Shown here: positions 7,923 through 16,945 of the stretch, piece by piece
Position numbering within the stretch: the first letter of the stretch is position 1
How the letters are laid out: the number at the start of each line of letters is the position of its first letter
Assembly (NCBI GenBank): GCA_022071955.1
Contig: JAJVIM010000008.1
Location: 58,134-122,133 of the forward strand
Direction: 5' to 3'
DNA: 64,000 bases
Source of the DNA: Anaerolineae bacterium
GTDB lineage: Bacteria > Chloroflexota > Anaerolineae > 4572-78 > J111
Position numbers and translations under genes: made by a program
The notes under the pieces: generated by a model
The model's database searches: none
Seen by the model: only the letters and a program-made list of their open reading frames with translations
What the model was told of the DNA's origin: nothing

Positions 7923-8972
7923 ATGAGCGCCAAACAAACTTCTAAAAGAAGGCGGGCTACTCCCGCCCCGCCCGGAGCAATATCACCGCCCGAAGCCTTT
8001 ACCGACTCGGAACCGGGGTTTACGCCGCCGGACCCTCAGGATGCGCTGAACTCTATCCAAAAACTGCAACAACTGCGCCAAAGTCATTTGCTTACCCTGG
8101 TCGCCAGCCCGGATGTCATTATGCGCGGCGATGTGATTGAGCAAGTTTACGAGCAGTTAAGGCTCATTGGGCGGGTGCCGCAAATAGACCTTTTTTTGCA
8201 CAGTTCCGGCGGCCAAACCGAAATTCCCTGGCGGTTGATTACCCTGATCAGAGATTTCTGTGATCGGTTTGGTGTGCTCATTCCGGCGTTGGCCCACAGC
8301 GCGGCCACCCACCTGGCAATGGGGGCCGATGAAATTGTGATGGGGCCGTTATCTGAATTAGGCCCGGTTGATCCGGCCCGCGCTCACCCGTTGTTGCCCA
8401 GCCCCAAAGAAAGCGGCGTGCCAATGGCCGTCTCTGTGCAGGATTTGCGCCATTGCGTTGAATTTGTCAAAAAAGAAGTGGGGGACTCTTCGCCGGAAGC
8501 CATCGCAGCGGTGATCGCCGCATTATTTGAAAAAATTCACCCGCTGGCTATCGGCGCTATTCAACAAAGTTATGCGCTGGCGCGCCTCATCTCCAAAAAG
8601 GCGCTTTCCACCCATATGAATCCTTTAACTGAACAAGAACAAATAGACCAGATTGTCCATACCTTATCTGACGAGTGTTTTTCTCATCATTACCGCATTG
8701 GTTGGAAGGAGGCCAAAGAAATTGGCCTCAAAGTAAATTATGCTGAAGATGAGCTATGGGAAACAATCTGGGCGTTATACAAACATTACCAGGCTTATTT
8801 TACTTTAGTCCATGTTTTGGGAAACGATGGTGAGGCCCAAAAAGTCGCTCGGCCCATTGTGTGGATTGACAGCCTGCATCAACGCCGTATTTTGGAAGAA
8901 ATAATTCCTCACCCCGATCAGGGCGGCCCAAAGATTGTAAATTGGTTAACAACGCCCTGGGTGCAGGAATAA
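7923..8972 (+). CDS. ClpP-fold serine protease (SDH/SppA-like)
   Basis: 349 residues from ATG at 7923 with GGAGG upstream. The region DLFLHSSGGQTEIPWRL (about 87-103) and ALAHSAATHLAMGADEIVMG followed by LSELGPVDPA match the crotonase/ClpP-fold 'SDH protease' family (PF01972-like); the Ser of HSAATH is the expected nucleophile. There is no signal peptide, so it is probably cytoplasmic. It lies between hsdS and hsdR, a place where accessory genes of type I loci are often found. Its substrate is unknown. Confidence 0.8.
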   Translation: MSAKQTSKRRRATPAPPGAISPPEAFTDSEPGFTPPDPQDALNSIQKLQQLRQSHLLTLVASPDVIMRGDVIEQVYEQLRLIGRVPQIDLFLHSSGGQTEIPWRLITLIRDFCDRFGVLIPALAHSAATHLAMGADEIVMGPLSELGPVDPARAHPLLPSPKESGVPMAVSVQDLRHCVEFVKKEVGDSSPEAIAAVIAALFEKIHPLAIGAIQQSYALARLISKKALSTHMNPLTEQEQIDQIVHTLSDECFSHHYRIGWKEAKEIGLKVNYAEDELWETIWALYKHYQAYFTLVHVLGNDGEAQKVARPIVWIDSLHQRRILEEIIPHPDQGGPKIVNWLTTPWVQE

Positions 8973-9002
8973 CCTGACCCGCCAGAGGAAGGTGCCTGGG
9001 TT

Positions 9003-9428
9003 ATGCCTTTTCCATTCCATATTAAAATAACCAGCTTCACCTTTAACCGCTATCCGCAATGGGGCGACATTTATTGGTATGACTTCGGGACGCCCCGCGC
9101 TCAACAGCACACTATGGCCGAACCACACCTGGCAGTAATTATCAGCGACACCAAAGCCACGTTAAAAGGCACGGTCATCCTGGTGCCTCTTTCGGGGGCC
9201 GAACACCGGCGCGCCGGTTATTTGTTTCACGTGCCTGTGACCAAACAGGAATGTCCCAGGCTGGATAAAGATTCAATGGTTAAGGTGGATCAAATTTACT
9301 GCGTGCCTGTCAAACCCGGTTTACCTGATCAATATTATTTGACCAGGTTGGACAAAAAAATAATGGCCCGTATTTACGAGCCATTATTGAGGGCTTTAGG
9401 GGTGCAATATCTTATCGGCAAATCATAG
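9003..9428 (+). CDS. PemK/MazF-like toxin-family protein
   Basis: 141 residues. YPQWGDIYWYDFG, then HLAVIISDTKATLKGTVILV, DSMVKVDQIYCVP and a C-terminal helix fit the PemK/MazF fold (endoribonuclease toxins). No obvious antitoxin precedes it on the same strand. The minus-strand gene 9423-9710 overlaps its end by 6 nt. It could be an orphan toxin domain recruited to the restriction locus. The ATG at 9003 follows the protease stop by 30 nt. Confidence 0.7.
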   Translation: MPFPFHIKITSFTFNRYPQWGDIYWYDFGTPRAQQHTMAEPHLAVIISDTKATLKGTVILVPLSGAEHRRAGYLFHVPVTKQECPRLDKDSMVKVDQIYCVPVKPGLPDQYYLTRLDKKIMARIYEPLLRALGVQYLIGKS

Positions 9429-9710
9429 CGTATCGGCCTGGATATGATGCATACGGTTAGCCAGGTCTATGTCATCCGGTGATTGTCCCTCGTTCTGATC
9501 CAGCAAAGCCTGATGTTCTGGCGGTAAATCAAATTTTAGGCTTTTTCCGAAGACACTGCCAACTTTTTCCAGGAGACTCTTTTTTTCAGGCGAGATCGTG
9601 TAGGCGAACGAGGTAAGATGAATTTGAGGGAAACTTCTCCCGATATGGCCTGTATAAAGACTGGCCGCCAGTGTTTCGTCTTGTCCGCTGGCATTAACTT
9701 GTGCTGGCAT
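9423..9710 (-). CDS. Hypothetical protein convergent with the PemK-like gene
   Basis: 95 residues from ATG at 9710, with GGAGCG seven nt upstream. It begins MPAQVNASGQDETLAASLYT and has a Lys/Leu-rich middle and an acidic end. The frame is open further upstream to 9869, but the ribosome site favours 9710. No family recognised. It is the only minus-strand gene in an otherwise rightward restriction locus and its end overlaps the toxin-like gene, so antisense control is possible. Confidence 0.45.
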   Translation of the reverse strand: MPAQVNASGQDETLAASLYTGHIGRSFPQIHLTSFAYTISPEKKSLLEKVGSVFGKSLKFDLPPEHQALLDQNEGQSPDDIDLANRMHHIQADTL

Positions 9711-9947
9711 AAATACGCTCCGGATTATTGAATAATTGAAAATGATGTGGCTGATTTCATTATAAAAGAATATATCGGTCAAGTCAACCAACTTTAAGGC
9801 AGTAATTCCAAATTTGGCTAAAAACTCTACCTTTCTGGAAGCTACAGTCTCGGTTTGGGAGTCAATCAAGGCATTTTTGGTGGTCAGACCGTTTGGAGCT
9901 TTCAGGAAGGTTAAATTTGGAATTACTGGTTTTAAGGAAAGATACTG

Positions 9948-12900
9948 ATGGGTTTAACAGACGCCTACAAAGAAGAGATCAGTTCCCAAATTCCGGCGCT
10001 GCAACTGCTGCTGGCCCTGGGCTACCGTTACCTTACCCCGGCAGAGGCGCTGGCGGCGCGGGGCGGCAGCACGCGCGCTGTGGTGTTGGTTGATATTCTG
10101 GAGCCGTGGCTGCGGGCCAACAACCGTATCCGGTTCAAGGGGCAAACCGAGCCGTTTTCAGACGGCAACATCAAAGAGGCGCTGCGCCGGCTCACCCACG
10201 AAACCGCTCAGGAAGGGCTGTTAACGGTCAATGAGCGCCTGTACGAGCTGTTGACCCTGGGCACCAGCCTGCCGCAAACCGTTTTGGGCGATACCAAAAG
10301 CCACTCGCTGCAATACATTGACTGGCAGCAGCCCCAAAACAACGTTTACCACGTGACCGATGAGTTTGCCGTGGAACGCAGCGGCAGCCACAGCACCCGC
10401 CGTCCCGATATTGTTTGCTTTGTCAACGGCATTCCGCTGGCAGTCATTGAATGCAAACGGCCCGACCTGACTACCGGCAGCGGTGAAAAGGCCGTCACCC
10501 AGGCCATCACCCAGATGGTGCGCAACCAGAAACCGGACGAAATCCCCGGCCTGTTCCTTTACTCCCAATTGCTGCTGGCTCTCAGCCAGAACGATGCCCG
10601 CTACGCCACCACCCACACCCCGCTCAAATTCTGGGCCGTGTGGAAAGAAGAAAGCCCCTCCCCCGCCGGGAAAGGGGCCGGGGGTGAGGGCCACCACCCC
10701 TTGCTTCCCCTCATCAACCGCCCCCTCACCCAGGCCGAACAGGAGCACCTGTACCAGCACCGCGACTACGCCGCCGAAATTCGCGCCCATTTTGATAAGT
10801 TGGGGCCGCGCCTGCCCACCGCGCAGGATGAGGCCCTTTACAATTTACTGCGCCCCAGGCGGCTGCTGGAACTGGTTTACCAGTTCATTGTGTTTGACAA
10901 CGGCGTTAAAAAGATTGCCCGCTACCAGCAATACTTTGCCGTTAAAGAAACCATTGGCCGGGTGGCCCACCTTAACGCCCAGGGCGAGCGCACCGGCGGC
11001 GTTATCTGGCACACCACCGGCAGCGGCAAATCCATTACCATGGTAATGCTGGCCAAGGCGCTGGCGCTGCACCCCAACATTCCCAACCCGCGGGTGATCA
11101 TTGTGACCGACCGGATTGACCTGGATGACCAGATTTGGCGCACCTTTACCCACTGCGGCAAGAAACCCGTCAAAGCCCCCAGCGGCAAAGATTTGATTGA
11201 CCTGGTGCGGGCCAAACAGGCCGACATCATCACCACCGTCATCAACAAATTTGAGACCGTGGCCAAAGAACGGGTGCGGGTGGATGATCCCGACGTCTTT
11301 GTGCTGGTGGATGAGAGCCATCGCAGCCAGTATGGCAGCATTCAGGCCAAAATGCGGCGGGTGTTCCGCAAAAGCTGCTACCTGGGCTTTACCGGCACGC
11401 CGTTGATCAAAAAGGACAAACAAACTACTGTCCAAAAATTCGGCAGCTTTATCCACACCTACAGTATGCGCCGGGCCGTGGAAGATGGCGCAGTGGTGCC
11501 GCTGCTGTATGAAGGCCGGTTGGTGGAGCAGGACGTTGACCAGAGCGCCATCGACAAGTGGTTTGAGCGCGTCACCCGCGAGCTGACCCCGGAACAGCAG
11601 CTTGATCTCAAACGCAAATTCAGCCGGGGCGAAGAGGTGAACCGGACCGAGCAACGGCTGCGGGTGATTGCCTACGACCTGAGCGAACACTATCAGGCCA
11701 ACTACAAAAATACCGGCTTCAAAGCCCAACTGGCCGCGCCCAGCAAGCGCATCGCCCTTAAATACAAGCACCTGCTCGATGAATTTGGGCTGGTCACGTC
11801 TGCCGTCATCATCTCCCCGCCGGACACCCGCGAAGGCAATGAGGAGGTGGACGCCCCCCGCGATCCGGAACTGGAAGCCTTCTGGAAGCGGATGATGGAC
11901 CGCTACGGGAGCGAGGAACGCTACAATCAGGGCCTCAAGGCCGATTTTCACCGCGAAGACGGGGTAGAGCTGCTGATTGTGGTCGATAAACTGCTGACCG
12001 GCTTTGACGAGCCGCGTAACACCGTGCTCTACATTGACAAGCCGCTCAAAGAGCACAGCCTGCTGCAAGCCATTGCCCGCGTTAACCGCCTGTTTGAAGG
12101 CAAGCCCTACGGCTACATTATTGACTATCGCGGCGTGCTGGGCGAACTCAACGAGGCGATGGAAACCTACAGCGCTCTGGAAGCCTACGACCCGGACGAC
12201 GTGCGGGACGCCTTTACCGATGTCAGCGCCGAAATTGCCCGGTTGCCGCAGCTCCACGCCGATCTGTGGGCCGTGTTCAAAACCGTGCCCAATCAGCGTG
12301 ACATCGAAGCCCTGCAACAATTTTTGGCCCCGGAAGACATTCGCCAGAAATTTTACGAGGCGCTGACCGCCTTTGCCGGCTGTTTCAAAGTTGCCCTCAG
12401 TACCGTGGCCTTTCAGGAGGAGACTCCGCCCCGGTTGATGCAGCGCTACAAAGACGACCTGCGCTTTTTTCACAACCTGCGGGCCGCGGTCAAGCAGCGC
12501 TACGCCGAAGTGATTGATTACAAAGAGTACGAGGCCAAAATCCGCAAGCTGATGGACAGCCACATCAAAGCCGATGACGTGCGGCCCATCACCGCGTTGG
12601 TAAATATCTTCAACGCCGAGCAGTTTGACGCCGAAGTGGCCCGCCTGACCGGCGCCGAAGCCCGCGCCGATACCATTGCCCACCGGGTTAAACAGACCGC
12701 CACCGAAAATATGGATCAGGACCCGGCTTTTTATAAAAAATTCTCCCGGCTCATCGACGAGACCATTGAAGCCTATCGCGTGGGCCGCCTGACCGAAGCC
12801 CAATATCTGGAGCAGGTGACCGCGGCTATGGCCCAGATGCGCCAGGGGCATAGCGCCGATCGCCCGGCCCGGCTGAACCGTTACAAACACGCCCCGGCCT

Positions 12901-13187
12901 ACTACGGCTCCCTGCAAGCCCCGCTGGAGCAGTACACCGGGAAAATGGATGGGCCTGACCTGACCGAAATCACCACCGACGCCGCTATTCGGGTGGAAGA
13001 ACTGATTGAGGCCCGCAAAGTGACCGACTGGAGCCGCAACCTGGATGTGCAGCGCCGGATGCAGGCCGACATTGAAGATTACCTGTTCAGCCTCAAGGGG
13101 CGCTATGGTATCCCGCTAACCCTGGCCGATATCGAACAGATGTCCGGCAGTTTAGTGGAACTTGCCAAACAGCGGGAACACCTGTAA
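9948..13187 (+). CDS. hsdR: Type I restriction endonuclease subunit R
   Basis: 1079 residues. The N-terminal PD-(D/E)xK nuclease reads RRPDIVCFVNG followed by LAVIECKRP (about 150-170). The helicase has Walker A HTTGSGKS near 353 and VLVDESHRSQYG near 452. GFTGTPL and the later DKLLTGFDEPRN and AIARVNR motifs follow. Length and order match HsdR; it cleaves unmodified DNA after translocation with HsdM/HsdS. An in-frame GC-rich palindromic insertion encodes PSPAGKGAGGEG near residue 240. It starts 80 kb-independent of hsdM, 2 kb downstream of hsdS, separated by the protease and toxin-like genes. Confidence 0.95.
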   Translation: MGLTDAYKEEISSQIPALQLLLALGYRYLTPAEALAARGGSTRAVVLVDILEPWLRANNRIRFKGQTEPFSDGNIKEALRRLTHETAQEGLLTVNERLYELLTLGTSLPQTVLGDTKSHSLQYIDWQQPQNNVYHVTDEFAVERSGSHSTRRPDIVCFVNGIPLAVIECKRPDLTTGSGEKAVTQAITQMVRNQKPDEIPGLFLYSQLLLALSQNDARYATTHTPLKFWAVWKEESPSPAGKGAGGEGHHPLLPLINRPLTQAEQEHLYQHRDYAAEIRAHFDKLGPRLPTAQDEALYNLLRPRRLLELVYQFIVFDNGVKKIARYQQYFAVKETIGRVAHLNAQGERTGGVIWHTTGSGKSITMVMLAKALALHPNIPNPRVIIVTDRIDLDDQIWRTFTHCGKKPVKAPSGKDLIDLVRAKQADIITTVINKFETVAKERVRVDDPDVFVLVDESHRSQYGSIQAKMRRVFRKSCYLGFTGTPLIKKDKQTTVQKFGSFIHTYSMRRAVEDGAVVPLLYEGRLVEQDVDQSAIDKWFERVTRELTPEQQLDLKRKFSRGEEVNRTEQRLRVIAYDLSEHYQANYKNTGFKAQLAAPSKRIALKYKHLLDEFGLVTSAVIISPPDTREGNEEVDAPRDPELEAFWKRMMDRYGSEERYNQGLKADFHREDGVELLIVVDKLLTGFDEPRNTVLYIDKPLKEHSLLQAIARVNRLFEGKPYGYIIDYRGVLGELNEAMETYSALEAYDPDDVRDAFTDVSAEIARLPQLHADLWAVFKTVPNQRDIEALQQFLAPEDIRQKFYEALTAFAGCFKVALSTVAFQEETPPRLMQRYKDDLRFFHNLRAAVKQRYAEVIDYKEYEAKIRKLMDSHIKADDVRPITALVNIFNAEQFDAEVARLTGAEARADTIAHRVKQTATENMDQDPAFYKKFSRLIDETIEAYRVGRLTEAQYLEQVTAAMAQMRQGHSADRPARLNRYKHAPAYYGSLQAPLEQYTGKMDGPDLTEITTDAAIRVEELIEARKVTDWSRNLDVQRRMQADIEDYLFSLKGRYGIPLTLADIEQMSGSLVELAKQREHL
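10654..10691. repeat. REP-like GC-rich palindromic insertion inside hsdR
   Basis: Imperfect inverted arms GCCCCTCCCCCG and CGGGGGTGAGGGC around GGGAAA. The encoded PSPAGKGAGG interrupts the region between the nuclease and helicase domains without breaking the frame. Confidence 0.55.
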
Positions 13188-13197
13188 GTTAACCGGG

Positions 13198-13911
13198 ATG
13201 AGCGAAATGCACACCCTGCAATATGGCACCACCACCATTCAATATCAGCTCAGTTTTGCTGCCCGCAAAACACTGGCCATTGACGTGCATCCCGATTTGA
13301 GCGTGGCCGTCAAAGCGCCGGTTGGCACCGAACTGCCGGCCATTGAGGCCAAGCTGCGTCAACGCGCCCCCTGGATTCTGCGCCAGCAGCGCAAATTTGA
13401 GGGCTACCTGCCCCATGTTCCGCCGCGGGAATACGTCAGCGGTGAAACCCATCGCTACCTGGGCCGCCAGTACCGGCTCAAGGTGGCGGAGGGTGAGCCG
13501 GAAGGCGTTAAACTGGCGCGCGGCTTTTTTTACATCACCGTGCGCGAAAAAACCGACACCGGGCGGGTGGAGTTGCTGCTCACGGAATGGTATCGCGCCC
13601 AGGCCCGGCGGGTGTTCTCTGAGCGGCTGGAACAATGTCTGGAACGGATGCGTTTTCTGCAATTAGATACCCCGCCGCTGGAAATTCGGCGGATGGCAAC
13701 CCGGTGGGGCAGTTGCACCCCGGAGGGCAAAATCCTGCTCAACCTGAACCTAATTCAGGTGCCTAAACAGTACATTGATTACGTCATTACCCACGAATTA
13801 TGCCACCTCAAAGAACACAACCACAGCACTCGCTTCTACACGCTGCTGGATCGGGTGATGCCCGGCTGGCGCACCAAACGAGACGAACTCAACAAACTGG
13901 AAGTAGCGTAA
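13198..13911 (+). CDS. YgjP/SprT-like (DUF45) metalloprotease
   Basis: 237 residues from ATG at 13198, ten nt after the hsdR stop. The zinc motif HELCHLKEHNH (about residues 198-208) follows RMATRWGSCTPEGKILLN, which together define the YgjP-like/M48-related DUF45 family. This family is very often encoded next to hsdR, so it belongs to the restriction locus. It is presumably a cytoplasmic zinc peptidase with an unknown target. Confidence 0.88.
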   Translation: MSEMHTLQYGTTTIQYQLSFAARKTLAIDVHPDLSVAVKAPVGTELPAIEAKLRQRAPWILRQQRKFEGYLPHVPPREYVSGETHRYLGRQYRLKVAEGEPEGVKLARGFFYITVREKTDTGRVELLLTEWYRAQARRVFSERLEQCLERMRFLQLDTPPLEIRRMATRWGSCTPEGKILLNLNLIQVPKQYIDYVITHELCHLKEHNHSTRFYTLLDRVMPGWRTKRDELNKLEVA

Positions 13912-13983
13912 GAGGCGACCAATGGCATAGAAGACCGTCACTCATGTCCTAATTCATAAGAGTCAGCAAAATAGTCAGTACTC

Positions 13984-14056
13984 AGGCCCCTAGCTCAATT
14001 GGCAGAGCAACGGACTCTTAATCCGTGGGTTCGGGGTTCGATTCCCCGGTGGCCTA
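13984..14056 (+). tRNA. tRNA-Lys(CTT)
   Basis: Cloverleaf: acceptor AGGCCCC/GTGGCCT with one C-T mismatch at pair 6-67, D arm GCTC/GAGC, anticodon stem ACGGA/TCCGT with loop CTCTTAA (anticodon CTT), T arm CGGGG/CCCCG with TTCGATT. CCA is not encoded. A tyrosine integrase gene begins 144 nt downstream, so the 3' end is a plausible integration site. Confidence 0.92.
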
Positions 14057-14199
14057 TTTAATCCGGCCCGCAACAATTCCTCAAGGAATCCGCACCCACA
14101 ATTTAGCCCAGTTTTTCAGAGAAAATTTGCCTAATTAGAACATTTGAGCTAAAATCTGCTATACCTAATTGGCATTAAATCTAGCAGATTGGCACACCC

Positions 14200-15210
14200 A
14201 TGAACACCCTTCAACCCATCCAACCCCGGCAACTCAGCGTCGTAGACCGGCTGTTGATGAACAAAACCAGCCCGCGCACCCGCGCAGCCTATGCCGATGA
14301 CCTGCAACACTTCGCCGCTTTCCTCGGGGTGGATTCCTCTAGGAATCTGGCTGACAGCGACTTTCAACACTTTGACCCGGCTCTGATCGCGGCCTATGCC
14401 GAATGGCTCAAGCAGCAGATCAGCGCCCACACCGGCCGGCCCTACGCCACGGCGACCATCGCCCGCCGCTTGACCGCCGTCCGCGAACTGCTCACCGAAG
14501 CCACCTTTCTCGGTCTCTATCCGCGCGAGTTTCTGGACTACATTCGGGAGCGGCTATCTTCTCCCGAAGTCACCAGCCAGCACCACGGCACAATTACCCC
14601 CGATGAACAAGACCGGCTGCTGGCACTCGCCGCCGAGCAGCCCGGCCTGAAAGGTAGCCGCGATTACGCCCTGTTCCGGTTGTGGCTCGATACCGGCCTG
14701 CGCCGCAATGAACTGGCCTCACTCAAAGCCGGTGATTTGGTGGTCAAGAATGGGGTGCCAACGTTAATTGTCCGGCACGGTAAGGGCAACAAACTGCGGG
14801 AAATCGGCCTGGAGAGCTACACCGCCTACGTGGTGCAGCAGTGGCTCGATGAGAGCGGGCAACTGGCTCACCCGGACTATCCATTATTCTGTCAGGTTCG
14901 GAAGGTTGGCCGGGCAGAAGAAGCGACTTACACCGTGGTCAACCCGGACAAACACCTGCTGGGTGTGGCGCTTAACCAACTGGTGAGCTGGTACTGCCGG
15001 GAAGCCGGTGTTCAGAGCAAAGTCACGCCCCACTCATTCAGAGTGGCGCTGGTGACGGATATGCTGGATGGCGGCGCGCCGATCCAGCACGTGCAGAAAG
15101 TAACCGGCCACACCACCACCCGGATGATCACCGACATCTACGACCGCAACCAGTACGCCGAACCGGTAGCCCGGTATCGCAAGCGAACCCTCCGGCAGCG
15201 GGATTCCTAG
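14200..15210 (+). CDS. Tyrosine recombinase/integrase next to tRNA-Lys
   Basis: 336 residues. The N-terminal SAM-like core-binding domain (about 20-115) starts RTRAAYADDLQHFAAFL. In the catalytic domain, LDTGLRRNELASLKAGDL carries the first Arg, HGKGNKLREI the Lys region, HSFRVALVTDML the His-x-x-Arg, and VTGHTTTRMITDIYDR the final His and the nucleophilic Tyr. It lies 144 nt from tRNA-Lys in the orientation usual for elements inserted at tRNA 3' ends. One palindrome encodes DSSRN inside the gene, another provides the stop codon. Confidence 0.9.
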   Translation: MNTLQPIQPRQLSVVDRLLMNKTSPRTRAAYADDLQHFAAFLGVDSSRNLADSDFQHFDPALIAAYAEWLKQQISAHTGRPYATATIARRLTAVRELLTEATFLGLYPREFLDYIRERLSSPEVTSQHHGTITPDEQDRLLALAAEQPGLKGSRDYALFRLWLDTGLRRNELASLKAGDLVVKNGVPTLIVRHGKGNKLREIGLESYTAYVVQQWLDESGQLAHPDYPLFCQVRKVGRAEEATYTVVNPDKHLLGVALNQLVSWYCREAGVQSKVTPHSFRVALVTDMLDGGAPIQHVQKVTGHTTTRMITDIYDRNQYAEPVARYRKRTLRQRDS

Positions 15211-15284
15211 AGGAATTGCCAACGGCGTGAACGTCAGATTCCTCTAGGAATCGTCAAACAAAAACTATCCCAGTGAGGGCTTTT

Positions 15285-16316
15285 ATGACAAACGATTACA
15301 GCGAAATGTCGGATGAAGAACTGGCTGCACTGAGGCAGCAGATAGACCGGGAGTTGGCAAGCCGGACCAAAAAGCCAGTGAAACCTACACCACCAACCCA
15401 ACCGCCGGTTAAAACGCCAAAGGTGCCGGTACGCTCTTTTGGTGGAATGTCAGCCAAGTTCTGCCGGAAGTGCGGTCATCCCATTTGGGGGACCAGATCA
15501 TCTGCCTCGCTCGGCAGCCATTCAACGCCGCTATTTTACGTGAAGGGGCGTGGTGATAAACCCAAACAGGTTACGCACTGCCCTGGTTGTGACAGAAAAC
15601 TATCGCCGGGGCGGTTAAAGTACGACGATGAAACTGAAGCCGCGATTCGCGACGCTCTAAAGCGGCCGGATGATCCACCAAAACCAAACAGCACGATGTG
15701 GTCCGAATATTGTGTTGAATGCGGGTACAATATTGGGGTAATAACGAGCACCCCACCCCAATTCTACGATGAGGGGGACAGAAAGAAGCCGGTAAATACG
15801 TGCCCAAACTGCCACGCACCACTCAAAGAGGCAGATGATGTTGAATTTAGTGAACTTCAAAAAGACAGACTATGGTTAGCGTATAGCATCCTTATCCGTG
15901 CCGCAGAAGAACACAGTGCACTACAACCCGAGTTTACCCACCTGCTTGAAAGGATGAGAAACAATCGGCCGGAAAGCCTGGCAGAGGTTAAAGGTATTAT
16001 AGGGATATACTTGAGTGGATACAATACGGATAAAGCTGCATTGAAGGAATGTCTGGCAAAATGTCGACAATACTGCCAGGCGAATGGTATCGAAGTTGCC
16101 AATGAATTTCACTATAACTACAACCCATCCCACAAAGAATTTAAGATCGCCAATCTCCTTCAGGAGCAGATTGGCGTTATTGTCGCCACGAGAGGCTGGG
16201 CTACCGGCGACAGCCTGAGAGAAGGGGTAGCCTTTGTCCGTGAATTGGAACGAGCCGGCATCCATCTGGAGATTATCGACACCGAAGACGAGGATAAACC
16301 GGGTAGCCGGGAATAA
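15285..16316 (+). CDS. Double zinc-ribbon protein of unknown function
   Basis: 343 residues from ATG at 15285, with GAGGG upstream (a GTG at 15273 is also in frame). An N-terminal acidic helix and Pro-rich linker (about 1-55) precede four CxxC pairs: FCRKCG, HCPGCD, YCVECG and TCPNCH, which should form two zinc ribbons. The rest is helical. The last 45 residues (VIVATRGWATGDS, then VAFVRELERAGIHLEIID) faintly resemble the end of Mrr-type nuclease domains, but I do not see the D-ExK catalytic residues. It lies 74 nt after the integrase, with the palindrome at 15238 between. Confidence 0.6.
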   Translation: MTNDYSEMSDEELAALRQQIDRELASRTKKPVKPTPPTQPPVKTPKVPVRSFGGMSAKFCRKCGHPIWGTRSSASLGSHSTPLFYVKGRGDKPKQVTHCPGCDRKLSPGRLKYDDETEAAIRDALKRPDDPPKPNSTMWSEYCVECGYNIGVITSTPPQFYDEGDRKKPVNTCPNCHAPLKEADDVEFSELQKDRLWLAYSILIRAAEEHSALQPEFTHLLERMRNNRPESLAEVKGIIGIYLSGYNTDKAALKECLAKCRQYCQANGIEVANEFHYNYNPSHKEFKIANLLQEQIGVIVATRGWATGDSLREGVAFVRELERAGIHLEIIDTEDEDKPGSRE

Positions 16317-16418
16317 TCACTGCCGGCTGCGAATAATCACTGAATTTAGCCAAAAATGGCCGGTATGGGCATTGTTTGCTCACACACACGCAGCAAAAAA
16401 AACTTTTTTGCCCCCGCC

Positions 16419-16880
16419 CTACTCCCAGTTTAGCCACCAGATTGCGCCATTGAGTATCGCCGCAAAGCTCACCCACAATTGATACGGCACCATCAGCACC
16501 CCGGCTAACGTATCTACGCGAGCGAACTTTACAGCCGTCACCAGAATAGCGGCCCAAAGCACCACTATTTCCACTAACGCTGCCCCCGGCTGGCGCAGCC
16601 CGAAGAATAGGATTGACCAGAGCAGGTTTAGCGCAAGTTGTATCCCATACCAGGATAGGGCTTGTCGTTCTCCTTTGCGCCACACCCGCCACGAAGCTAC
16701 CCCCATCATCACGTACAGGGTTGTCCATACCGGCCCAAATATCCAGCCGGGCGGGTTAAAGCTCGGCTTGTTGAGGCTGGGATACCACGTTGTTACCGAT
16801 GAACTGGTCGCTATTCCTCCAACTCCCCCTACAATCAACGGTAACGCCACAGCCACAATAAGGCGTCTTTTGTCGTCCAT
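16419..16880 (-). CDS. tspO: TspO/MBR family membrane protein
   Basis: 153 residues with five hydrophobic segments. WYPSLNKPSFNPPGWIFGPVW near residue 32 is the TspO signature, followed by YVMMGVASWRVW and a Trp-rich C-terminus (WLNWE). TspO proteins bind tetrapyrroles and are stress-related membrane proteins. It is on the minus strand between plus-strand genes with no partner genes, so it looks like cargo or a chromosomal gene at an insertion boundary. Confidence 0.92.
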   Translation of the reverse strand: MDDKRRLIVAVALPLIVGGVGGIATSSSVTTWYPSLNKPSFNPPGWIFGPVWTTLYVMMGVASWRVWRKGERQALSWYGIQLALNLLWSILFFGLRQPGAALVEIVVLWAAILVTAVKFARVDTLAGVLMVPYQLWVSFAAILNGAIWWLNWE

Positions 16881-16945
16881 TCCTGCACCTCCACGCTTCA
16901 GTATACCATACGCGGATTCCTTGAGGAATCGTCTGGCCCGGATGA

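Noticed and set aside
10845..12917. 690-codon open frame on the minus strand
   Set aside because: Shadow of hsdR with no recognisable domain.
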